Source: Panax quinquefolius
Taxonomy: Eukaryota; Streptophyta; Magnoliopsida; Apiales; Araliaceae
Reading direction: 5' to 3'
DNA length: 64,000 nucleotides
Assembly (NCBI GenBank): GCA_020205615.1
Contig: CM035160.1
Coordinates: forward strand, 123,781,605-123,845,604
This document shows positions 35,749 to 48,715 of this stretch, piece after piece. Below the pieces are notes generated by a model. The model searched no databases, was not told where the DNA came from, and saw nothing but the letters and a program-made list of their open reading frames with translations. The translations under genes and the position numbers were made by a program. Position 1 is the first letter of the stretch; each line of letters starts with the position of its first letter.

Positions 35749-38416
35749 TATGACACCCCCAAATCTGGGTACTTCAATTCCCACATGATTTGGTGTTCAT
35801 TATTCAAACATCAAATATCTATCTACCCATAATAATGAAAGCATAAATAGATAGAAATAAATCCTATCCTTAAGGAGTTACATTATCTGAAATAATTACA
35901 TAAATTCCAGGTCATACTAACCTTAATTTTTAACTGCGGAAACATAAACAATTTATAGTCTTACACAACATCAATATAAGTCTAAAACATAAATTAAATA
36001 TCACATAAAACAACAAGTCTTCATCACTTATTAATCTTGCCCTTGCCTTTGCTAGTAGAAGGCTCGTCGGACCTTTCGTTCTTAACTGCAATGTTATTAT
36101 TACACAAGAGTGAGCATGATTGCCCACAAGTATAAACATGAAATAATAATATATAATAACATGCGAGTGAATCAAAGACTTCTGGAATAAAACTCAACTT
36201 TTGAATCAAGAATGAATAACAAGAATCAACATATTTCTGAGGGTTATAAGACCTTGAACTATGTCCTAGGTTATCAAGGGTTATACTTGAAACCTTTAAC
36301 AGTCATAAGACAATGGACTCTTCTACTCGTACTTAGGGGATCAGCCCTTAGTACCATACTGTGCATAATATCTTAACGCTAACGCATAAGTAATCCCTAT
36401 ACAGGGTTGTTCATCTCAGTTTGACATTAGAGTCCGCACCAAAGGAAGTTTGGTTTGGATAAATCAATAAGGGTTCTGAAATTTAGAACGTTCATCAACT
36501 ATGGACTAGTCGAATCAATAAGGGTTCACTAGTCTAACAAGGTTTAACAATAAATGATATTTAAATTGAATAACAATCTCAAGAGGTATACAATAGAACA
36601 AGTATTGTATAACAGAATCATACTTTGAAAAGATAAATAATCTATAATATAACAAATTGAACTTGATTAATAATAATGAGAATTTACTCGAAGTCAATTG
36701 TAAACTTGAATAATGATAACAAGTAGGGTTAGGAAACTTGCCTCGTGTGTATATTACACGTTAATTATACTTGCTCCTCGATTTAATCCTACATACCATT
36801 CATGTTCACAATACCAGTCAATTATAACGTAACTAGTCATTACTAGTTCATTTTTTTTGTCTAACTTGGATTATGACTATACTTAGTCAAATTACCACAT
36901 TTATTGTCACATAATTTTACACTTCACGAACAATAAGTTAACTATGTGTTTAATCATTCAATCCACACGTAACTGTGTTATTGACATGTTAATAACTTAT
37001 TTTAATGTCTCGTTATACTTCTAACATATTTTTATGTTCATTAGATTAGGTTACTATCATATTCTTAGACTTCAACAAATTTAAAATTTTCATTTGTGGA
37101 CATTCTGCAGAGTGGCACTACGGCGCCACTTATAGGCTTCTACTCGGTGTTGCGACGTGGTGAACCAATACCAATTCTGCAATTCGCGTAAAATTTCAGA
37201 ACATGGCCAAAACCTCCAACTAAAATTATTTTTACACGAATTTAGACATACCCAAATATTGTCATACACATATAACTATTACTTAACCATTCTAGCATGA
37301 TTTTAACATGTTATAACACATAATTTGCAAAATCAAAACATATAATTTACTGTTCTTGATATTTTTGAAAGTTTTGAATACAAAACATGAAAATCAACCT
37401 TACGGGTTCATTATAACACCAAATCTGTTCATTTGAAGTTTGTTTTCTTCGTTTTAACATGCATAATTATATACAAGTGTAAATTTATGATACCACTTAT
37501 GATTATCGTGTTAAATTTGGTATTTAAGGCCATATGACCATATTTTTATACTCTATATTTTGAAGAAACAATGTACGACATAATTTTTATGAAACTGATG
37601 ATATGAAAATATACAATATACAGTAAAACATGTTATATTAACATCTTACCACATATATAAACACATAATTATTACTCTTTTTTAATTATAAAGCTTTTAC
37701 AGAATTTGAAAGCCATTTTCATGAAAACTCTAATGACGTAAATAAAACAAGGTTGAAGAGATTACCCTCGAGTAATCCTTCTGCTTCTCCAATTTCACAA
37801 ATCCCTCTAACTCTCTCTGAAAATCTCTCTGAATTTTCTGGCTCTCGGGTTTTTGATTTTAAACAATTATGTAATAATGAAACTGATGAAAGCACACTTA
37901 ATATAACCAATAATTTTGAGTTCAGTTAACCCATACGTGGTTAAATGCTCTCAACTTCTCTTAAGGTCCTGTTTGGCCACTCTTAAAAACTCAAACCCAC
38001 TTAATTTCATTAATCCTTTATACTATAGTTTAATAATGTCACACCCAATTACGCAATAATCAAATATCTTATTTAATTTAAATAAAATATTATAATATCT
38101 CATTAATTCACATAGTCACGTAATTAATTTTCTCATTTATTAATTATGTAAAATTAATAATTTTCTCATTAATTGTCAATTTAAATAAAATAACATTAAG
38201 CTAATTAAATATTTCTTTTAATTTAATAAGCTCGCATAATTAAATACTTTGAATAATAATATTCTCCACATTAAATTAATAAATATAACACATATAATTA
38301 AATTAATCTACCATAATTTTATCAATTAATTATTTAATCTAATAATTAAATCACCAAAAAATATTTGTTTAATTCAATAAATATTAAAATTAAATTACAA
38401 AATCTCGTTTGTCACA
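35749..38416 (-). mobile_element. LTR-like insertion in the A2 interior
   Basis: The A2/A1 interior alignment is broken here by 2.67 kb. The segment starts TATGACACCCCC (probably TGTGACACCCCC) and ends TTTGTCACA, so it looks like a solo LTR in minus orientation. It resembles the end type of the LTR at 5978. No convincing TSD is found (GCTAC against ACTTT). It contains, at about 36230-36430, a second version of the GTACTTAGGGGATCAGCCCT block that also lies in the A2 interior at 35560-35745. Confidence 0.6.
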
Positions 38417-40534
38417 ACTTTTCAACATTTGAATTTGCACCAAAAAAATTTTGTTCGGGATAATTTCAAAGAACACTTTAAATTTCATAAAACGTTCGTC
38501 TAGCTGAATCAAATAGCTTAGCCTCATAGTAATAATTCAATTTCAATCGAAACATGTATGGCCAAACCCTGTTGGCAATTAACTATCTTTAAAACTCTGA
38601 AAATAATATTATGACGTCATGATACCATACTATGTTTACAGCCCGTTTGAGGACTCCGTCATTTTGTGACTTTGTCATACTACATCATACCATAGTGGGC
38701 TGACGATCCTTAGATCACATCCAACACTAAGTAATTCTGCATTGATAACTCCATCGTTTTTATCATCTTTGCACCAGGTTACATGATGCATTTATGATAT
38801 AAAATACATTTTGATATTTTCAAATCATTTTCATCTAGCCGAAATAATTAGCATGGACTATTCTTTAAACAATTCAAAAATCTTTGAAAATCAGTTTTAG
38901 TGATATCATATCTCAACAGGTAACGATGTGTCAGTGTCCCGAAGTCCACACATACACATTTGTCACCATGCGTTGAGAGTAAAAATTCATTTTTTAAAAG
39001 GCACATAGTGCGAATTTAGCTTGATGTCAAAAATTTTGAAGTCTAGCATAACTAGAAGATTTGGAATACATGTGTTTCCACCATCAACTCCACTTTCTAT
39101 AATGATCCATTGCTTAATAGGTCTATCTATTCCTATCATCCTCAATACTCCATTCACACTTAATTATACCCCAGTTCATCAAACTTACCGCTTATTGGAA
39201 GTTTAGGAACTTGCCACAATAATATGAGTTTAAGAACTTATCCTAGTTAGACCATAGGCGTCCATTTGATGTGGGGTTCAAAATATACAATATTATTATG
39301 AGTCACGAACTTACCATATGCATTAGTATTAAGAACTGCACCTAATCCTAATAATATCTGAATAATCTTAATAGTTTCTAACTATCAACTATACAGAAAA
39401 GAAAAGAATCACCTTTTCACCACATATACATTGATAGCACGACACCGACATTTCAATGATTATCAATGTGATAAACTAAGTGCAAGCACAAAATCTCTGC
39501 CCATACAAAGGTTTGTACAACTTAGTCACCATATGAGTCTTCAATTGAAATCCTACCTAACAATACCTTACTCTTAACTTATTCTTAACTTGCCCTTAAC
39601 TTGCTTAATACGAATTCCTCGTATCACATTATCTATAACTCCTCATGAGTTTATCTTATACTATATCATAGTACATTATCTTCATAACATCAAGCTATAA
39701 TTATTCAAACATTACATACCATCTTCCTTTTATAACTTAAACAGATCATGCCGTGATCTTATTATATAATCATCTCCCTTAAAATTCTTTTCTTAACTCG
39801 TGATCGTTTTGTTTTACGATCCTCTTTCTTTCCTTTTTCATCATTTACGATTTTATTTATGCTTTTAATCTTACAGGCTTTGTCTATTCATCAATATTCG
39901 TTATCTTGGCTATTGGAGTTAAGTAACTCCCATTTCTTATCTTTATATCTCTTCAAGATTCTTCTTTGAATTTTCTTGTTTATATAACAATTCTTCCTTC
40001 AAGAATTTCTAACTTCATTAAATTGCTCAACATTTCATTTAAGTTCTACATTTTCATCATACGTATCCATTTTGTATACTTTGTACACATCTAGTCTTTA
40101 ACAGTTTCAATATGGTACGCTGAGTGGTTTCCCACAAATAACCAACAAACTAGGTTCCGATTTGCTAGTTCATATATACCTCCGCTCTATGAAGGAATCG
40201 TTTGGCCTAGATACCATACATCAACTACTAAAGAGTACAATTGTACCATACTTAAATATAACTTTTTATTCTTAACTTCTTTATCATTCTCTTCTTATAG
40301 ACATCACCTTACATCCTTATTATTGGAGTTGGGTAACCGCACAATCATATTCCTTATAACTCTGATAGATTCTTCTTTGAATCCTTTCACACATGTTTTA
40401 ATCCATTCTTTATAAATTTCTTAAATTACTTCTTATTGTTCAAACTCTATTTGAGCTTATTCTTTCATTATCTTCACCTTCTTTCTCTAAGGTTATAGCC
40501 TACGGTACTCCTACCTAAGGTTTATAACCTACAA
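38417..40534 (-). mobile_element. A2 non-coding interior, 5' part
   Basis: Reversed match to A1 21160-23230, for example CGTCTAGCTGAATCAAATA near 38497. No ORF of note. Confidence 0.7.
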
Positions 40535-40545
40535 TTTTGATACCA
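40534..40545 (-). other. A2 primer binding site
   Basis: On the minus strand TGGTATCAAAAT lies two bases after the LTR end; similar to A1's TGGTATCAAAGC. Confidence 0.6.
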
Positions 40546-40547
40546 AC

Positions 40548-42600
40548 TGTAACGACCCAAAAATTAATACAATTTAATTCTCGACTTCGATCGTTAACAA
40601 TACATTCAACCTCTAATTTTACATCATTAAACGATAATACAACCAATTAAATTTGCGAATTAATTAATTTTTTTATATTATAAACTATTCTATTTCCCAA
40701 AACCTTCAACCTTTACATCTAACTGTCTTAGAATCATTTTAATACTACAAGAGTTTACATCGCGAAACGATATTACAATTCAAAATTAATACATTATTCA
40801 AAACCTTAAACATGGTTCAAATATTAATAATTCAGCCAAAGTATATAAATCTTCAAGTATCACATCTGATTCATATCTTTCAAGTAGCACATAACTTTAC
40901 CTTAAATATTTAACCTGGAAAATTGGTTATTTGCAAGGTTGAGCTCGACAGCCCAGCAAAATCTAATATTTTTTATGCACCATATAGCACATAATAACAT
41001 GCTCGATATACATCTCATAATTATTGGACTAACATAGCATACATGATGTAGTTCATATAACAAGTATAAAGATTGATCCTTACTCAATCAATATTCATTA
41101 CTCAATCAATGTAGTCATAATTTGACTTTAACTTTTCATACTTTCAACATTAATATAACACACCATGCTATTTGCAATAAAGATTTCAAACAGTTCATCA
41201 TTAAATTCATATAGCAAATAAGAACTGAAAGACTTGCATTGATCGTTGTTTACAAATAACAGTTTAACAGCTTATAGTTATCTGCACTTCACGTGCCCCA
41301 AAAATACGAGTTTCACAAACTGAATACGCACTTCCACGCCAAAATTTAACTAAGGAGGTCTTTATAAAAAGTCCTCCCACAACAAAGCTTTTCTCAAAAT
41401 TAGAGGCCTTATTGTTGGTGAGTGAAACAAAGGGTTAAGCCCTTCTATTTATAGGTTTAGGAAAGGGGTATAGTTCTCAATTTAGTCGATGTGGGACTTG
41501 GTTTATACTAATCTTATTTGGTTTATACTAATTTTTCATATTTTTAACATGCTAAGTGTATTCATTCATCACGAATTCGTTTCTTAACCAATTTGATCCG
41601 TTCAAGTTGCGTTGTTTTCGTTTTATAGAGGAGAACAACAATCATCCAACAATTTAAAGTTTCCATCACAAATTCATAATCAACTTTAGTCCCAAAGCAT
41701 ACCAAAACACACATTACAATCAAAACCCAAATTCCTCTTCTTTAGTATAAATACATGAATTGATTTCTGAAAATTTGTTTCTAGATGACTATTACGAAAT
41801 TATAAATATCTAATAACATATATAACATCGTAACCCACAAATTCATTAACCAAAACTCCAATTTTAAAAGAAACTCAAGAACACATAAACTAGAAATATA
41901 AACTAGATTATGTACATTTAATTCCTTAAGAAATAAAATTAACTTTATCAAGAAAATTATAATTTCTATTCAACCATTGTAATCATAACATTATTTAACA
42001 AATTCTCACTCCTCTAATTTAATTATTTAATTAAGTTAGAATATCACCATTATACTCTCGTAATAAAATACGTATAAATCTCATTTATTTTATCACACTT
42101 AAATAAACTATCCCATAACAATTTTCATAAAAATTTATTTAATACCATAAATATTTATTTTATTCCATAAAGTTTCTAACTAAAATATTTAATGTACTTA
42201 ATAAATATTTTACTCGCATTATATTAACATTTATATTTTCATGCAATATATTACATTCTCACTTTATTAAATCAATTATACTTGTATTAATTCACTATTT
42301 TAATTAAGTGAATTATTCACACTATTTATGAAACTTAACTCATAATAATTTCCATTGCCCATAAGGCATAACAATTAAAATTATATTATCTCATAACATA
42401 ATTTCGACTTAATTAAACTAACTAATATTATTTAATTTCTTTAATAGTTTAATTAATTATTAAATCTCACATTCTCCAACATATGAATATATAATTCTCT
42501 TCACACCAAATCACATAATTCAAAATACATACACCTCATAATAAGAATTTTAATTATTAAACTCTAATTTTAATAACTTATGAAAATTTGGGTTGTCACA
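40548..42600 (-). mobile_element. A2 5' LTR
   Basis: 2,053 bp; pairs with 32860-34881 with a few percent visible differences and small indels. Followed by AGGAA, then the rest of the Ogre LTR. Confidence 0.85.
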
Positions 42601-42938
42601 AGGAAGCCCTGTCCATTTTGCTCTGTACACACTATAAACTGAGTGCTTTCTCAATTCAAACACTTGTGAGCTTACATTTTGATACATCTTACCGGTGGAA
42701 ACCAAGTGTTCATTCATTTAAAGTCTTCTTTGGCAGCCCACTATAAGCCTTCTCACATTTCTTAAAGTCTTTCTCCACTTTTATGCATGCACAATTATTC
42801 ACGTTCAGAGTCGTGTTGTGTATGTATGTCCGGACCGTCGGTCCGTGGCTTTTATTTCTTATATATATATATATATATATGTTATTATTATCGAGTTATC
42901 TCGATTGAGCCTGAATATAATATTCGGAGCGTTTACTG

Positions 42939-42975
<37 letters not shown>

Positions 42976-43772
42976 CTGTTTACAACTTTCATACACACTG
43001 CATCATCATGTGAGCCTAGGAATCATGTGATCACAGATTTTGTCTCCTGAATCTAGACTTGGTTCCCGTGATGGACATTTTCAGTTGTGACCAGCTTGTA
43101 AATTATTCACGGTGTTTGAATTTCCTTAGAAGGCTCTCATACCCACAAGGAGTTGTGCACTGCTATGTATCTTATTGTCTCGAAGATGCTTCACATCTCA
43201 AAAATAAAAGCAATTCAGTAGAACACATAATAAAATGAAAGTATCAAAGGCCTCAATTACAATTGAGCATAAGGGTTTGAAAAAAACCTCTTTTACAAAA
43301 CATCGCTGTTATATCTTGTTAAAACTGAACTTTTATACAAAATTTAAACCATTTGTATATAGGTGCAAACGAGGTATAGCACTACTTCCAGATAATTGCA
43401 TATAGACCTACACACACACATTCAGATAAATGTTTGAAATGAAAAATAGTGATCACTGTGTTACCATGGATGTCGGGGGGGGGGGGGTGCCTAACACCTT
43501 CCCCTCGCATAACCAAGCCCCTGGACCCTAACGAATCTCAGTTTCATAGACCAGCTACGTAGTGTCACATCACTCGGTCTATATGCAAACTTTTTCTTTA
43601 TTGAGTTGGTGCAACCATTTAAAAATACCAACAAGAGACTCTTACAGTCCCACTAGTCGACGTATAAATGTCGGACCTTTTCACAACTTATTTTTTCAAA
43701 CAAATCTCACCTAGTATGAGAACACCAAAAGATAAGAACAAAAAAAGGACAAATAAAATCATAACGTCGATA
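42601..43772 (+). mobile_element. Ogre 5' LTR, right part
   Basis: Matches 56717-58118. It carries (AT)n runs at 42860-42880 and 42942-42974 and a run of 13 G at 43475-43487 (six G in the 3' LTR). It ends CGTCGATA, a degraded CA end. Confidence 0.8.
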
Positions 43773-43774
43773 GG

Positions 43775-43792
43775 TGGCGACTCTGTTGGGGA
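43775..43792 (+). other. Ogre primer binding site (tRNA-Arg type)
   Basis: TGGCGACTCTGTTGGGGA lies two bases after the LTR. Plant Ogre-like elements use a very similar TGGCGACTCC-type site for a tRNA-Arg primer. Confidence 0.7.
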
Positions 43793-44541
43793 CATCCAGT
43801 AAGAGGGCTTAAGTTGCTATCAAAGTTTTTTAAAACGTTTATCTTCTTGTGTTTGGATGTGGCATTTACATTTGAATGAATGTGTATTAATACAATTAAT
43901 TATCGAACTTAGTGCTTCACACTATATCTGCCTGTGATATTATTGCTTCACACACGTCATCATTTCCATACGGTGAGACGCGTTGTATGTGGATGTATGT
44001 TGAGTGGTCCCTCCACCAGGAGGCTATCTTATCCATGTTTGATTACTAGACTCGTAAGGAGACTAATTCCAACGAGGCTCAGGAAAGGCACCACCCAAAT
44101 TAGCTCCAACTGAAAGACCGAATTAACTTCCCCTCGAGTAAATTGCAATGATTTGGGAACCCGAATGCCAAAAAGCCTCAAGAGTAGCCTAAGATAGGTC
44201 AGCCTCTGATAAACCAAACGCGGAGGAAAGTCTCTTCATACTTTCCCATTTCAATTACTTGTAATTACAATTACTTGTAATTTTACTTCCATGTCAATCT
44301 CAATGTAATGGAAAATATGAAGGAATATGTGTACATGCATTCCCTTTTATCTGACATGCTATCTTGTCATACAGACATCTGACATCTATTTTGCAGGATA
44401 ATACTCCTAAAATGGACACATCACATAGCATGTAACATTTCTATATTCCCTAAGACTAAACTACATAAGTCTTTTTGTAGGGAAGCACTTGGTCCAGTTA
44501 CCCGTTCAAAATCCAAAAAGGCACTAAGCCCACCGTCAAAC
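43793..44541 (+). mobile_element. Ogre 5' untranslated region
   Basis: No ORF is supported. This is the long leader between primer site and gag start, as is usual in Ogre-type elements. Confidence 0.5.
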
Positions 44542-47011
44542 ATGGCTACAAGTGCCCATCATTATCCTACTTCTTTTTCCCATGAGGAGTTCGAAGGATT
44601 AAGGAATCAAATAGCAGAATTGGATGTCTTTCTAAAAGAACGAAGTAAAAACACTCGGGCCCAAACATTGCCTACTCAATCAAAGTCATTCACTCAAGGG
44701 GGCAGTTAGGATATTGACAGAAAGATAGAAACCCAGATACCTAAAGAAACCAACAAAACCCCTGAAATCAAAAAACTCAGGGATGATCAAGAAACTATGG
44801 ATATAAGAAAGAAAGTCCAACAAATGGAGGAAACCATATGATCAATCAAAGGGACAAGAAACTATATAAGTGTCACCTATTCAGATCTCTGCATATTCTC
44901 AAGGGCTTGATATCCCAACAAATTGAAAATCCCAAAGTTTGAAAAGTACAATGGGGTAGGCGATTCCTATACGCACCTAAAAGTGTACATTGGCGAACTG
45001 GGGTCTTATGCTGAAGATGAAAGCCTCAAAAATGCAACTTTTTCAAAAGAGTCTCACTAGAGAAGCTAAAGCCTGGTATGCCTGACTTGACAATGCCAAA
45101 ATCACAACTGGGAAGAATTGGCCCACACCTTTCTCAATCAATACAATTTTCAGTCACAAATGGCATCAGATCGATACCAAGTGCCTAAAGTCAAAAAGCA
45201 AAGTACTGAGTCTTTCTGAGAATATGCCCAAATATGGAGACGTCTGGTAGCGCAAGTCATTCCATAAATGACAGAAACTGAAATGGTGATGACTTTCATA
45301 GACATTCAAGAGGCGCCTTACTCTGAGAAAATCTTAGTAGACATATGAAAGCCATTCTCAGAAATGATCAAACACGAAAAAATGGCAGAGATGGGCGTGA
45401 AGGCATGCAAGATTAAAGACTTAACTGCCTTGGAAGCAGTCGCCGAGCATATACAAACTGGCAAGTATGCGAGCGATCCTAAGAGGGTACTCAATAAAGG
45501 CAATGAATATGTATCCCTTATTTCATAGGGGCAAGCTAGGAAACCAACCTACAGTCCCCCCATTTAGAAAAAGCAAGACAATCTGCCTTTTCAACAATAG
45601 GCTGCATTCAACTAATGCCAAAATAAGATAAAAAATTTGAAAGAACGAAAAATCAAGTTTTCACTCCACTGGGCGATTCCCTTGAAAATGTATTGGCGAT
45701 ATTAATGGATCACAAGAAAATTACCGAACTGGCTGCACCTTTGGAACCAGGGAGCAAAAGATACAATCCAAGTCAGAGATGCGCTTACCACTCAATATCT
45801 TCGGGCCACGATACACAAGATTTTTGGTGTTTAAAGTATAAAATTCAAAATCTGATCGAAAGTGGCAGTATTGTGGTCCAACGACCCGACCAACAAAATG
45901 TCAACACCAACCTTCCGTTGTAGCATGATACAGAGGAAGTAAACATGATCGGGTCAGGAAGCGCTGAAATGTATCCAAATCGTAAGTATATACGAAGGAT
46001 GGAGGAATACTCCCAAAGGCACCAAACAAATGTCCTAGAGTGAGAAAACTCGGAGGAGAGTATGACAGTAATGCAAAAATTAGAGACGATTCAGAATCAA
46101 GTAAATCTGCTAGCTAAGCTGATAGTGCACCAACATCAGGATACGACGCAGTTTTTCACTTAACTATCCGAAATCCAAGAGAAAAAGGTGGTTAACCATA
46201 ATGCAAGCCCATATCTCTCCATAATGAGCCAGCTAAATGAAGAAGATCAAAGCAGGATGAAAGTACAAGAAAAGGGGGATGATAAAATTGCTACAAGATC
46301 TCGTCATCGGAAAAATCGCTCCAGGAAATGCGAATTCTCAAAGAAGAAAGATCAAACAACCCCCAAAAGATCCCAAAAATTCACCCCTCTAAGCAAATCA
46401 ATTGAAGAAATGCTACACTTTCTGATAAGCAAAGGAAGGATTACTGAGTTGCTGCCTCCTATAAATTCCAAGATAAAGAGTTATGATTCCACCAAGATAT
46501 GTCTCTACCATTCTAACTCACATAGACATGCGACTGAGGAATGTTGTTCTTTGCGACATAAAATCCAGGATCTTATTGAAAATGGAGAGTTAATGATAGA
46601 ATCCCCCATGACCAAAAAAGGTAAAAAGGAAATAAAAATCTTAAGTTGTCCACTCGAGACATGCAGTTCAAAGGAGTTGAAGGCTATGAGCACCAATTCT
46701 GGAAGAACACAAGGTGGACTAATCCTAATGCAGGGAATGACAGAGGAGACAAGAGAATCCCCAAAGGAGATTGCTCCGCCAACATCAAACATCCTGTGGC
46801 CCAAAGATAGCAACCACATTCCTGATTTTATCATCCTGGATGATGAGGAGGAAATACTTATCAATTCCAAGGAAGAAGAAGCCAAAACAGAAAGTTCTTT
46901 GCAAGAAATGCCACAACAGTTCGAAGGAGATTTTATGGTCGAATCCTTTCAAGCCCATGAAAAATGTGAAGGAACAGATGAAGAAAAAGGTGGTGAGGTT
47001 GTTGGAGAAAC
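44542..47011 (+). pseudogene. gag: Ogre/Tat gag pseudogene
   Basis: The frame starts at ATG 44542 (MATSAHHYPTS). A predicted coiled segment follows, then a Gag core recognisable from IPKFEKYNG, LAHTFLNQYNF, ESF(stop)EYAQIWRRLVAQV and MTETEMVMTFID, motifs typical of plant Ogre/Tat Gag. Stops and at least one frameshift break it (first TAG near 44707). From 45693 another frame continues to 47011 with three stops. That part holds two related Cys/His modules: CAYHSISSGHDTQDFWCLKY (about 45780) and CLYHSNSHRHATEECCSLRH (about 46500). The open 298-codon stretch from 46188 runs into the Athila-like LTR, so its C-terminus is artificial. Gag would form the particle and bind RNA; this copy cannot. Confidence 0.7.
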
Positions 47012-48626
47012 TGACGAGTGCATATTATTCATTTATTTTGATTCCATTATATTTAGTTTTATTGCATGTTTCATGTGTATTTGAGCTTATTAAGGTGTTT
47101 AATGATTTCAGGAGGAATTGGAGCTGAAATGAGGAAAAAGGGAAAATTGTAGGGTTTTTAGCATTAAGTTGGATGCATGATCATGGCTTGGGACTTAGAT
47201 TTTATTGTAGAGCTCTTTCTTAGCTTTCCGGAACATCTTGAATCGTCCCAATCGGAGTTCATATGAAAAAGATATGATCTTTTTACCAGACGGAAGTTGA
47301 ACCTCAAAGTTTGGAAGTTGGAATTTTCAAAGCAGTCACTTGAAGCCTGATTTCGACCTTGATGCAGCCAGAATCTGTCAAATCTCAAAGAATGAAAGTT
47401 TTAGATCTCGTCAATATCATCGTTTTGATAGGTATCAGACCCCGTAACTCCTCCTGGATCAAACGTTATGCTCGTTTTACCAAAGGATGATGTCATGAAG
47501 AGAAATGAAAATTAAGCCCCAAATAATTTGAAGCGAAAAATTGGAAAATCTTAGATTTTTGGAAAGTTTCTAAAAGCAGATTTTGGCAGACTTCTACATA
47601 GAATTGGATTGATATTTCTATTAGCTTTAGGATTTCCTTTAGACTAAGATTTATTTCCAAATTGAATTATATTTCTTTATGGAAACTAGTTATTATTTTT
47701 AATTCCTTTTAGGATTTGGATTTCTACTTCCTATAGGATTTAGGACTTTGTCTAGCACTATAAATAGAGGTTGCTAGTCAGGGTTTTATTCATTCAATCA
47801 TCTACTACATTCTCTCATCTACAACATTGGAGGATTGAAGACATGAGCTAAGTTCTTTTTATTCAGTTCTAAGGGATGTTGAACCTTATTTATAATTAAT
47901 GGTTAATTGAGTATTCATTATTTATTCCTTCTCACATGAAATTCATTCTTGATAATCTGATTTAATTTCTGAATGCTATTTGACTTAACCGATTTGATTT
48001 CTGTAGGATTGAGTTGGTTAACAAATATCATAAGCTAGATCAAGGAATAATATTACGTGTAATTGATATTGTTTCTAATCACAAGTAGTAATTAGTAATA
48101 CCTGATTGTGGACAAGCTTTTGAGTATTGCTATGATTATCAGAAGACAAGTTAAACAATCTGAGCTTATGTGTTTGTTGGTTGGAATAGTCTAATTCCCT
48201 AGTTCTTAATGGTGCTATTATATTAAATCTAGAGAGCTTGTTCTAGGTTATATAATTGTTAGAATCTTGTGAAGAGCTTATTTCATTGAGTGAAAATCTA
48301 AGGGGAGTTTTGGGTAGCAGAGCTTGTTGTTACCTAGGGCTATTAGTTTCATTGAAGGGTAAATAATGTTACACTTGATTAATCTATTATTATAAAAAGG
48401 TGATACTGAACTGAAGAACTGAAGCTTTTTATTCATTGTTTATTCTTACTAGTTTATTCTTGTTAATTTAATTAATTAATTCAAAATCCATTTTCATTAG
48501 AAATCATAGGATAAATATAAAACAAATCACTCTCTGTGGGATCGATCCTTGCTTACTACTGTGCTAATTGTTTAAATTTATAAAGTGAAAGTGAGGTTAA
48601 TTTAGGAGTGTAAACGACAGCTCCCA
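47012..48626 (+). mobile_element. Athila-like 5' LTR
   Basis: TGACGAGTGCATATT to GACAGCTCCCA. TATAAATA at 47759-47766 followed by GAGGTTGC marks the promoter. It pairs with 51792-53403; most differences cluster at about 47370-47530. Confidence 0.88.
47759..47766 (+). promoter_or_regulatory. Athila-like 5' LTR TATA box
   Basis: TATAAATAGAGG about 750 bp into the LTR, conserved in the 3' LTR at 52535-52542. It would drive the gag transcript. Confidence 0.65.
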
Positions 48627-48631
48627 AATTT

Positions 48632-48649
48632 TGGCGCCGTTGCCGGGGA
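48632..48649 (+). other. Athila-like primer binding site (tRNA-Asp type)
   Basis: TGGCGCCGTTGCCGGGGA, five bases after the LTR, is the standard plant Athila/Tat site complementary to the 3' end of tRNA-Asp. Confidence 0.85.
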
Positions 48650-48715
48650 GTATTATTTGTTTTTGTTTATTCTTTGTTTTTGTTTATTTTTATTATTTTC
48701 TTTTTTTTTTGGTTT

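Larger units (their letters stand above)
32860..42600 (-). mobile_element. Family-A element A2, minus strand, TSD AGGAA
   Basis: LTRs 32860-34881 and 40548-42600, reversed primer site and purine tract, and perfect AGGAA duplications (32855-32859, 42601-42605) define a complete insertion in the Ogre 5' LTR. Without the nested LTR at 35749-38416 the interior is about 3.0 kb, close to A1's 3.1 kb, and equally non-coding. LTRs are about 2.0 kb against 2.9 kb in A1, so it is a second subfamily. Confidence 0.85.

Noticed and set aside
32860..42600. Two independent solo LTRs instead of one element A2
   Set aside because: AGGAA duplications flank the outer ends only, and a primer site and purine tract lie at the correct inner edges.
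42787..43030. Tyr-Ile-rich small proteins, also at 56896-57139
   Set aside because: They are translations of (AT)n microsatellites.
46505..46885. 126-codon minus-strand ORF
   Set aside because: Shadow of the gag frame on the other strand; low-complexity Ser-rich start and no recognisable domain.
46188..47084. 298-codon ORF as an independent gene
   Set aside because: It is the distal part of the broken Ogre gag frame. Its last ~24 codons are read from the inserted Athila-like LTR beginning at 47012.
48632..48649. tRNA-like sequence
   Set aside because: Only the 18-nt primer-site complement of tRNA-Asp is present; no cloverleaf. The same applies to 43775 and 21148.
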